From positions 1 through 64,000 of the forward strand of contig CALLKI010000019.1 of NCBI GenBank assembly GCA_938008415.1: 64,000 bases of DNA, given 5' to 3'. This stretch comes from an uncultured Luteimonas sp. (GTDB lineage Bacteria; Pseudomonadota; Gammaproteobacteria; Xanthomonadales; Xanthomonadaceae). Both the position numbers and the translations under genes were made by a program. Shown here one piece after another: positions 15,640 through 22,671 of this stretch. The first letter of the stretch is position 1; each line of letters opens with the position of its first letter. Under the pieces are notes generated by a model, which saw only the letters and a list, made by a program, of their open reading frames with translations, made no database searches and was not told the origin of the DNA.

Positions 15640-16054
15640 CGTCTCTCCATGGTTGCGGGCATCACCGGCCGTCTCTCCGGGGCCGGATCGCCTGCATTTC
15701 CTCCCTTCCGGGGTGTCATGACGCATGCCGGCCAGGCGCATGGCCGGCGTGGCCTGTCTCTGCAGGCCTGCCTGTCCCGCGATGACCCTGCCGGCCCCTG
15801 CGAAACGTTCCGGCTGCCTGTCATCCGCCCCGGCATTGAAATTCCACGACGGTTTCACCGCCGTTCGCCGGTGCGCTGTGCAAATGGCCCCGTGTGGCAC
15901 GGTGATGGCCGATGGAAGCCGGAACCAATACCGGGAAAACCCGTCGGTGCGTGCTGCCGTTGTTCCGCTCCGATGTGACGGGGAGTGTCACTTTCCGACG
16001 TCACCCTCGTTGCCCAGAGCAAGATATCCCACTGATTTCGTTCAGTTTTCGACG
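15640..16054. other. Gene-poor interval after tRNA-Lys
   Basis: No convincing gene is seen here. The open frames crossing it lack start sites, domain similarity and consistent codon use. A hairpin at 15725-15750 (8 perfect pairs GCCGGCCA/TGGCCGGC plus two weaker pairs, 6-base loop) may end tRNA transcription, though no T run follows. From about 15990 the sequence becomes clearly more AT-rich than its surroundings, leading into the sigma-54-like promoter at 16055. Confidence 0.5.
15976..15992. promoter_or_regulatory. GTGAC-N7-GTCAC dyad, possible activator site
   Basis: A perfect 5-bp inverted repeat with a 7-base spacer lies about 80 bases upstream of the sigma-54-like promoter. A GTCAC recurs at 16001. 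It includes GTGTC, which resembles the short (C/G)TGTC repeats reported for PilR of Pseudomonas. An enhancer-binding protein site is an inference from spacing and symmetry. Confidence 0.35.
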
Positions 16055-16071
16055 TTGGCGCGATTCTTGCT
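16055..16071 (+). promoter_or_regulatory. Sigma-54 (RpoN)-type promoter
   Basis: TTGGCGCGATTCTTGCT matches the -24/-12 consensus YTGGCACGRNNNTTGCW at every defined position but one (G for A in the -24 block), with correct spacing. The start would fall near 16082, 37 bases before the GTG at 16119, which has an AGGGGG ribosome site at 16108-16113. The downstream gene is broken, so the promoter may be a relic. Confidence 0.65.
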
Positions 16072-16118
16072 GTCGATACATCAAGTTTCAGGGAAGTCGA
16101 TGTTTCTAGGGGGACAAC

Positions 16119-17231
16119 GTGTCAGACCGAAGGTCCAGCGATGGAGGCGCGGGCCTGCAATTCGGGGCCACCGCTTCGAGCCTGAGCGACGTCTCCAACG
16201 CCATCAACCCGGCCACGAACTTCTGAAACAGCACCATCAGCGTGAACGGGGGCCATGTCACCGCGGGGCGCACGCCGAATTACACCAATACCTTGGGCCT
16301 GGACCTGGACTTCCTGCAGCCCGGCACGCCGCTGCCCAATGGTGCGACCTCGGCGGTCCTGCGGGTCAGGGGTACCAGCAACGAAGTGATCTACACCGGC
16401 ATGGCCAGCCTGGCCATCGACGTGTACGTGCCGGACCTGGTGAGTTCGTTCGCCAAGGACGTGGTGGACGACAACGGCGGCGAGGTGGTCCCCGGGGACA
16501 TCCTGACCTACACCCTCAGTTTCACCAACAGCGGCCGGGACGGCGCGACCAACGTCGTGCTGACCGACCCGATCCCGGCGGGGACCACCTACGTTCCGGG
16601 CAGCCTGGAAGTGCTGGAAAACGGTACCGGCGGCGCCACAGGGAGCATGACCGATGCCAGCGATGGTGACATCGCCGAGTTCGACGGCACCGCGAACGCG
16701 CTGGTGTTCCGACTGGGCACCGATGACAGCGCCTATGATGGGGGCATTGGTCTTGCCGACGGCGGCATGATCGCGCCCGCGGGCTCGGCCCGGGTCCGGT
16801 TCAAGGTGCGGGTCGACGATGACGCGGCGCCCGGCCTGAAGATCACCAATACCGCGCACGTGGCGCACAACGCGCAGACCGTGCCCAACTTCGACGCCGG
16901 GGGCACGGCCACCGCCGAGGTCCGGCTGACGAACCAGGCGGACCTGTCCATCGCCAAGCACGCCGGTGCCGCGGTCGCGCAGCCGGGGCAGGAGATCGAG
17001 TACACCCTCGTGGTCAGCAACCACGGGCCGGGGCCGGCCAATGGCGCCACGGTGCGGGACATCCCCGGGGATGGCCTGACGTGCACGTCGGTGGCATGCG
17101 ACGGCACGTCGGGGGGCGCGGCCTGCCCGGCATCGCTCGGCATCGATGGGCTGCTGGGCAGCGGCCTGGTGATCCCGGTCCTGCCGGCCGACAGCTCGGT
17201 GACGTTGAAGGTTACCTGCCTGCTGGACTGA
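16119..17231 (+). pseudogene. DUF11-domain surface protein, truncated and interrupted by TGA
   Basis: From a GTG at 16119 with a good ribosome site the frame reads LQFGATASSLSDVSNAINP, then meets TGA at 16224-16226, then continues in the same frame as NSTISVNGGHVTAGRTPNY. Protein-like sequence on both sides of the stop shows a nonsense change. Residues after it include DUF11 (conserved-repeat/isopeptide-like) segments: GDILTYTLSFTNSGRDGATN with DPIPAGTTYVPGSL, and later QEIEYTLVVSNHGPGPANGA. In full-length relatives as I know them, the part matching residue 1 here lies deep inside the protein, after a signal peptide and a large N-terminal domain; these are missing, as are any anchor and further repeats. 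A shorter product could start at GTG 16242. A strong terminator follows. Confidence 0.65.
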
Positions 17232-17252
17232 AGCACGCCGTCATGCGGACAG

Positions 17253-17283
17253 GGAAAAGCCCGGCTCGAAGCCGGGCTTTTCC
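17253..17283. terminator. Strong bidirectional terminator
   Basis: GGAAAAGCCCGGC pairs perfectly with GCCGGGCTTTTCC (13 bp) around a 5-base loop. It has A and T tracts on the two arms, so it works in both directions. It lies between the DUF11 gene (plus) and dps (minus). Confidence 0.85.
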
Positions 17284-17345
17284 ATTTCAGGCCATGCCGC
17301 GCGTCGCCGGATCCGGCCAGACGGCCCCCCCGGGGGCTTTCGGTG

Positions 17346-17918
17346 TCACTGCAGCAGCGAGCGCAGCATCCAGGCGTTCTTCTCGTGGACCTGGAGGCGC
17401 TGGGTGGCCAGGTCCTCGGTCGGGGCGTCGTCGGCCTTCGAGGCCACGTCGAGCACCTTGCGCGCGGTCCGGCAGACCGCTTCGTTGCCGTCCACCAGCT
17501 GCTGCACCATCCCTCGCCAGTCGGGCGCCTCGCCGGCGCCGGGCTCCCCGCGGATGGACGCCAGCCTGGTGAACTCGGCGAAGGAACCGGGGGCGTTGAA
17601 GCCCAGCGCGCGGATCCGCTCGGCGATCTCGTCGAGCGCGTTCCACTGCTCGGTGTACTGCTGCTCGAACATCGTGTGCAGGGTGTTGAACATCGGCCCC
17701 GTCACGTTCCAGTGGAAGTTGTGGGTCTTCAGGTACAGGGTGAAGCTGTCGGCAAGGAACTTCGACAGTTCCTGCGCGATCTTCAGCCGGTCCTTCGCGG
17801 AGATGCCGATGTCGACGGCCGGGCCCTGCGAGGCGGGGGCGGGGGAGGCGGCGGGCTCGATGGCGCCGCGGCGGACGGCCTTTCCGGACGACCTGGCAGA
17901 TGCTTTTTTCGTGGCCAT
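17346..17918 (-). CDS. dps: Dps-family ferritin-like DNA-protection protein
   Basis: 190 residues. Dps forms a 12-subunit shell that oxidises and stores iron and can coat DNA under oxidative or starvation stress. The Lys/Arg/Ala-rich N-terminal tail (MATKKASARSSGKAVRRG) fits DNA binding. Ferroxidase residues are visible: THNFHWNVTGPMF (His), then FEQQYTEQWNALDEIAERIR (Asp and Glu) at about residues 65-105. C-terminal helices end HEKNAWMLRSLLQ. The start ATG lies 84 bases from the divergent hrpA start. The tail is longer than in E. coli Dps. Confidence 0.94.
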   Translation of the reverse strand: MATKKASARSSGKAVRRGAIEPAASPAPASQGPAVDIGISAKDRLKIAQELSKFLADSFTLYLKTHNFHWNVTGPMFNTLHTMFEQQYTEQWNALDEIAERIRALGFNAPGSFAEFTRLASIRGEPGAGEAPDWRGMVQQLVDGNEAVCRTARKVLDVASKADDAPTEDLATQRLQVHEKNAWMLRSLLQ

Positions 17919-18002
17919 GGCGGGCTCCTTGGGAGGGTTCTGGGAGAATATGCGGGATGACGCATCCGATATGCGTCGCGGACACAGGATTGCAAGGGGC
18001 GG

Positions 18003-21000
18003 ATGGAGTCTAGGCGGACAGCCGCGACGGCGGCGTTAAGGCAGGCGCGGGCCGCGATCGACGGCGCGCTGTCGCGCGACCGCGGCCGGCTGCTGGGCCT
18101 CTGGGCAAAGTGGAACGGGGCGCCGTCCCGGGAGGACCTGCGCGAGGCGTTCGCATCCGCGTTGCAGGCTTCGGTGGCCGCGCGCGAGGCGCGGGCGGCC
18201 CGCCTGCCCCGGGCGGCGGTGGCGCCGGGGTTGCCGATCGCCGCCCACGCGGAGCGGATCGTGGAGTTGATCCGGCAGCACCAGGTGGTGGTGGTCGCGG
18301 GCGAGACCGGCTCGGGCAAGACCACCCAGCTGCCCAAGCTGTGCCTGCAGGCCGGCCGCGGCGCGGCGGGGATGATCGGTTGTACCCAGCCCCGGCGGAT
18401 CGCGGCGCGCTCGGTCGCACGGCGCGTGGCCGAGGAGTTGCAGGTGCCGCTGGGCGGTCTGGTCGGCTACCAGGTCCGCTTCAGCGACAGCGTCTCCGAC
18501 GACACCGCGGTCAAGTTCATGACCGACGGCATCCTGCTGGCCGAGATCGCTTCCGACCGCTGGCTGTCGCGCTACGACACCATCATCGTGGACGAGGCGC
18601 ACGAGCGCAGCCTCAACATCGATTTCCTGCTCGGCTACCTGAAGCAGCTGCTGCGCCGGCGGCCCGACCTGAAGCTGGTCGTGACCTCGGCGACGATCGA
18701 CACCGGACGCTTCTCGAAGCACTTCGACGATGCGCCGGTGGTGAGCGTGGAGGGGCGCGGCTACCCGGTGGAGGTGCGCTGGCGGCCGTTGGAGGGCGAA
18801 GGCGGGGACGACGGCGAGCGGACGGTACTGGACGGCATCGTCGCCGCCTGCGACGAGATCATGCGCGAGCGCGGCAACGGCGACATCCTGGTGTTCCTGC
18901 CGGGCGAGCGCGAGATCCGCGACGCCCACCGCGCCCTGGAACGGCGCCGCTACCGGCATACCGAGATCCTGCCGCTGTACGCACGCCTGTCGGCGCGCGA
19001 CCAGGACCGGGTGTTCAACCCGGGGCCGCTGCGGCGCATCGTGCTGGCCACCAACGTGGCCGAGACCTCGCTGACAGTGCCGCGGATCCACTACGTGGTC
19101 GATCCCGGGCTGGCGCGGGTCAAGCGCTACAGCCCGCGGCAGAAACTGGACCGGCTCCACATCGAACCGGTCTCGCGCGCCAGCGCCGATCAGCGCAAGG
19201 GCCGCTGCGGACGCGTGGCGCCGGGTACCTGCATCCGCCTGTACTCGGAGGCGGACTACCTGGCGCGCCCGGAGTACACCGACCCGGAGATCCGCCGCTC
19301 GGCGCTGGCCGGGGTGATCCTGCGGATGCTGGCGCTGGGACTGGGCGACATCGACGATTTCCCGTTCCTCGAGCCCCCCGACCCGCGCGCGATCGCCGAC
19401 GGCTGGCAGCAGCTGGCGGAACTGGGTGCGGTTGATGGCAACCGCCGGCTGACCGCGACCGGCCGGGCGATGGCCAGATTGCCGGTGGACGTGAAGCTGG
19501 CGCGGATGCTGATCGCGGCGCGGAAGCACGGTTGTCTGGGCGAGATGCTGGCGATCGCCTCGTTCCTCGGCATCCAGGATCCCCGCGAACGCCCGGCCGA
19601 CCAGCGCGGCGCGGCCGATGCCGCCCACGCGCAATTCGCCGATCCGAAATCGGAGTTCGTCGGCATCCTCAACCTGTGGCGGGCGTACCGGCAGGCGCAC
19701 GAGGAGATGACGCAGTCGCAGTTGCGCAAGTGGTGCGAGAAGCATTACCTGGGCTTCCTGCGGATGCGCGAGTGGCGCGAGCTGCACCGCCAGCTCAAGC
19801 TGCAGTGCGAGGAGCTGGGCTGGCCGGTCGCGGTGGAGAACGGCCCCGGCCACGCCGCGTCGTCGCCCCTCCCCCCGCCTGCGGGGGAAGGCCGTGAGAG
19901 GGGCAGGAAGCCGGGCACGGCACGGTTGGCCGCAGGTCCCTTGCCCCCATCCCAAGCCTCCGCCGCCAACGGGGGAGGGGAGGGAACCCTCCCACGTTCC
20001 ACGGTGGAGGGGGGCTACGCGGCATTGCACAAGGCGCTGATCGCGGGGTTGCCGACCCAGATCGGCAGGCTGGTGGACCGGGGGGTGTACGAGGGCCCGC
20101 GCGGACGTCGCTTCCAGCTGTTCCCCGGCTCGGCGCTGGCCCGCAGGCCGCCGCCGTGGGTGCTGTCGGCCGCGCTGCTCGACACCGAGCGGGTGTGGGC
20201 GCTGACCAATGCCGCGATCGAGCCCGACTGGGTGATCGCGGAGGTGCCGCACCTGCTGGCGCGCCGCTACCACGACCCGCGCTGGTCGCGTTCGCAGGGC
20301 AGGGTGGTCGGCAGCGAGCAGATCAGCCTGTTCGGGCTGGTGCTGGCCCCGAAGCGGCCGATCGACTACGGCAGGCTGTACCCGCAGGAGGCGCGCATGC
20401 TGTTCCTGCGCGACGGTTTGGCGACGGGCGAGGCCAATCTGCGGGCGGCGTTCCTGGCGCGCAACCTGCGCACCCTGGAGGCCGCGCGCGAGGAGGAGGC
20501 CAAGCAGCGCCGCGCCGGCCTGGTGGTGGACGAGGACTGGATGGCGCAGTGGTACGCCGACCGGATCCCGCCGCACATCGTGGACGCGCGCGCGCTGGAC
20601 GCCTGGTACGCGAAGCTGCCGCCGGAGGAAAAGCGGAAGCTGGAATGGACGCGCGAGGACCTGCTGGTCGGCGGCGGCACGGATGCGGAACGCTTTCCGC
20701 CGTACATCCCGCTGGGCGACGCCAGGCTGGCGGTACGCTACCGCTTCGAGCCGGGCGCGCCCGACGACGGCATGACCGTGGTGGTGCCGCTGCACCTGCT
20801 CGGCGCGCTCGACCCGGTGCGCCTGTCGTGGCTGGTGCCGGGCATGGTGGAGGAGAAGGCGGCTGCGCTGATCCGCGCGCTGCCGAAGGCGCTGCGGCGC
20901 AACTTCGTGCCCGTGCCCGACTTCGCCCGCGCCTTCGCCGGGGCACACGGGCCTGACGAGCCGGATGCCTTCACCGGCGCGCTGGCGCGTTTCCTCAAGC

Positions 21001-22064
21001 GCCTGACCGGCGTCGAGGTGGCGGCCGGCGATTTCGACGAATCCGTGCTGGAGCCGCACCTGCGCGCGAACCTGCGCCTGCTCGACGAGGGCGGCAGGCA
21101 CGTGCTGGCCGAATCGCGCGACCTCGATGCGTTGCGCGCGAAGTTCGGCGCACGCGCCGCGCGGGCGTTCTCGGCCCGCGCCGCCGAAGGACTGGCGCGC
21201 AGGGGCCTGCGCGAATTTCCGGGGGAGCCCATCCCCGGATCGGTGCCCGGTGCGGGCGGCGTGCCGGCCTGGCCGGCACTGGTGGACGAGGGCGACAGCG
21301 TGTCGCTGGTCGTGTTCGCCGACCCCGCGGAGGCGCGCCGCAAACACCCGGACGGCGTGCGCCGGCTGCTGCGCTTCGCCCTGCAGGACCGGATCCGGCA
21401 GGCGCAGCGGCAGCTGCCGGTGCAGCCGAAGACGGCGCTGCTGTACGCCGCGATCGAATCCGTGGCGCCGCGAGGCGGCAGGGAAGGCGACCGCCTGCGT
21501 GAGGACCTCGTCGAAGGCGCGCTGGCGATGCTGCTGGCCGAAGGCGTGGACGGCATCCGCGACCCGGCGGCGTTCGAGGCCAGGCGCGATGCGGTCGGCC
21601 GCGCGCTGTTCGGCGAGGCGGTGGCGCGGCTGGAGCAGGCCGAGAAGATCCTCGCCCTGGTCGCCGAAGTGCGCGCGAGGCTGGAGGCGCCGCTGGTGGG
21701 CTGGGCGAAGGCCAACCTCGACGACATGCGTGCGCACCTGGCGTCGCTGGCGCACCCCGGGTTCCTGCGCGACACGCCGCCCGAGGCGCTGGCGGCATAC
21801 CCGCGCTACCTGAAGGCGCTGTCGCTGCGCGCGGAGCGGGCGCTGCGCGACCCGGCGCGCGATCAGCAGCGGATGCTGGACTTCAAGCCGCTGGCCGACG
21901 CGCTGGAGGCGGCGCGTGCGGCCGGACGCGGCGATCCGGCCGGGCTGGAGGCGTTGCGCTGGGAACTGGAGGAGCTGCGGGTGTCGCTGTTCGCGCAGGA
22001 GCTGGCCGTGCGCGGCGCGGTCTCGCCGAAGAAGCTTGCCGCGCGGCTCGCGGCCCTGCGCTGA
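18003..22064 (+). CDS. hrpA: ATP-dependent RNA helicase HrpA
   Basis: 1353-residue DEAH-box helicase. HrpA unwinds RNA and helps rescue stalled or collided ribosomes. Walker A is GETGSGKTTQL (about residue 100), the DEAH box VDEAHERSLNIDF, motif III TSATIDTGRFSKHF, and motif VI SADQRKGRCGRVAPG. The C-terminal half contains the HrpA-specific DUF3418 region (PALVDEGDSVSLVVF, LRVSLFAQEL near the end). An unusual Pro/Gly-rich insertion of about 55 residues (about 615-670) comes from a palindromic repeat at 19867-20000, where E. coli HrpA has only a few residues. No signal for a different start was seen. Confidence 0.95.
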   Translation: MESRRTAATAALRQARAAIDGALSRDRGRLLGLWAKWNGAPSREDLREAFASALQASVAAREARAARLPRAAVAPGLPIAAHAERIVELIRQHQVVVVAGETGSGKTTQLPKLCLQAGRGAAGMIGCTQPRRIAARSVARRVAEELQVPLGGLVGYQVRFSDSVSDDTAVKFMTDGILLAEIASDRWLSRYDTIIVDEAHERSLNIDFLLGYLKQLLRRRPDLKLVVTSATIDTGRFSKHFDDAPVVSVEGRGYPVEVRWRPLEGEGGDDGERTVLDGIVAACDEIMRERGNGDILVFLPGEREIRDAHRALERRRYRHTEILPLYARLSARDQDRVFNPGPLRRIVLATNVAETSLTVPRIHYVVDPGLARVKRYSPRQKLDRLHIEPVSRASADQRKGRCGRVAPGTCIRLYSEADYLARPEYTDPEIRRSALAGVILRMLALGLGDIDDFPFLEPPDPRAIADGWQQLAELGAVDGNRRLTATGRAMARLPVDVKLARMLIAARKHGCLGEMLAIASFLGIQDPRERPADQRGAADAAHAQFADPKSEFVGILNLWRAYRQAHEEMTQSQLRKWCEKHYLGFLRMREWRELHRQLKLQCEELGWPVAVENGPGHAASSPLPPPAGEGRERGRKPGTARLAAGPLPPSQASAANGGGEGTLPRSTVEGGYAALHKALIAGLPTQIGRLVDRGVYEGPRGRRFQLFPGSALARRPPPWVLSAALLDTERVWALTNAAIEPDWVIAEVPHLLARRYHDPRWSRSQGRVVGSEQISLFGLVLAPKRPIDYGRLYPQEARMLFLRDGLATGEANLRAAFLARNLRTLEAAREEEAKQRRAGLVVDEDWMAQWYADRIPPHIVDARALDAWYAKLPPEEKRKLEWTREDLLVGGGTDAERFPPYIPLGDARLAVRYRFEPGAPDDGMTVVVPLHLLGALDPVRLSWLVPGMVEEKAAALIRALPKALRRNFVPVPDFARAFAGAHGPDEPDAFTGALARFLKRLTGVEVAAGDFDESVLEPHLRANLRLLDEGGRHVLAESRDLDALRAKFGARAARAFSARAAEGLARRGLREFPGEPIPGSVPGAGGVPAWPALVDEGDSVSLVVFADPAEARRKHPDGVRRLLRFALQDRIRQAQRQLPVQPKTALLYAAIESVAPRGGREGDRLREDLVEGALAMLLAEGVDGIRDPAAFEARRDAVGRALFGEAVARLEQAEKILALVAEVRARLEAPLVGWAKANLDDMRAHLASLAHPGFLRDTPPEALAAYPRYLKALSLRAERALRDPARDQQRMLDFKPLADALEAARAAGRGDPAGLEALRWELEELRVSLFAQELAVRGAVSPKKLAARLAALR
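19867..20000. repeat. Palindromic repeat element inserted in frame in hrpA
   Basis: The segment begins CCCCTCCCCCCGCCTGCGGG and ends with an inverted counterpart (CCGCCAACGGGGGAGGGGAGG), so it has imperfect terminal inverted repeats of about 20 bases. This resembles the intergenic CCCTCCCC-type repeats common in xanthomonad genomes. It keeps the hrpA frame open and encodes low-complexity Pro/Gly/Ala/Arg sequence unlike its flanks. Exact ends are uncertain by several bases. Confidence 0.7.
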
Positions 22065-22077
22065 GGCGAAGGGGCGG

Positions 22078-22096
22078 GCGGCGCACGGTGCGCCGC
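22078..22096. terminator. Short GC hairpin between convergent hrpA and the 22103 gene
   Basis: GCGGCGC-ACGGT-GCGCCGC gives a 7-bp stem and 5-base loop in the 38-base convergent gap. There is no T run, so termination is inferred from position. Confidence 0.35.
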
Positions 22097-22102
22097 GGCG
22101 GC

Positions 22103-22612
22103 CTACTCGATGCGCCGGACCTTGGCCTGGGTGTTGTAGCCCTCGATCTTCATCCACCACACGCCGAGGACGCCGGGCCTGATCCGGACCCTGGGACTGG
22201 TGCGGCGCACGCCGGGCAGGGTCGTGTTGTCCACCTGCTCCCACACCTGGCCATTGTCGAGGCGGTAGCGCTTGCCGCTGCCGAAGCCGGTGAACTCGCC
22301 GACGATGCTGGCCACGATCGGCTCGTCCGAACCGAAGTGGAAGAAGCCCCGGTTCTTCTCCACGACCTCGCGGCGGCCTTCCTCGCGGGCCTGCTCCGCG
22401 GCAGCGGCGACGGCGGCAGTGGTCTCCTGCTGCACGCGGCGGTTGAGCCAGGTGTTCAGGCGTGCCAGTTCCTCCGCGGTCAGCTTGTGCAGGCCGGCGG
22501 CGCGGAACTCCTCCGGCGTCATCGCCTGCTCGATCGGCGGCGCCTCCTGCGCCGCGACGGCGGCGGAGAAGGCCAGCAGGACTGCGGACAGGATGCAGTG
22601 GAGCATGCGCAT
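22103..22612 (-). CDS. Secreted protein of unknown function
   Basis: 169 residues with a clear Sec signal peptide (MRMLHCILSAVLLAFSAAVAA, cleavage near AQA). I do not recognise a catalytic family. The mature protein starts with a helical, charged stretch (TPEEFRAAGLHKLTAEELARL, then about 35 Ala/Glu/Gln/Arg-rich residues). It ends in a beta-rich part with IVGEFTGFGSGKRYRLDNGQVWEQVD and a Trp-Trp segment (VLGVWWMKIEGYNTQAKVRRIE). The RLDNGQVWEQ pattern is seen in small periplasmic proteins of xanthomonads. A GGAGGAAC ribosome site precedes the ATG, and a TACACT hexamer at 22645-22640 (minus strand) may be its -10 element. It is divergent from relA. Confidence 0.75.
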   Translation of the reverse strand: MRMLHCILSAVLLAFSAAVAAQEAPPIEQAMTPEEFRAAGLHKLTAEELARLNTWLNRRVQQETTAAVAAAAEQAREEGRREVVEKNRGFFHFGSDEPIVASIVGEFTGFGSGKRYRLDNGQVWEQVDNTTLPGVRRTSPRVRIRPGVLGVWWMKIEGYNTQAKVRRIE

Positions 22613-22671
22613 GGGTGTTCCTCCGGGCTGGTCACGGATAGTGTAGGGGGTTACGGTTCCCGGGTATCGAC

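Noticed and set aside
15725..16669. Plus-strand frame of about 314 codons after tRNA-Lys, including an ATG at 16100
   Set aside because: It is out of frame with the DUF11 sequence from 16119 on and gives Arg/Gly/His-rich low-complexity translation. The ATG at 16100 overlaps the ribosome site of the GTG at 16119.
15564..17283. Genomic island integrated at the tRNA-Lys 3' end
   Set aside because: No integrase and no second copy of the tRNA 3' end was seen downstream; the patch is under 2 kb and holds only one broken gene.
18036..22244. Open frame of about 1400 codons antisense to hrpA
   Set aside because: Same GC-rich shadow effect; no start context, no domain, fully opposite a clear helicase.
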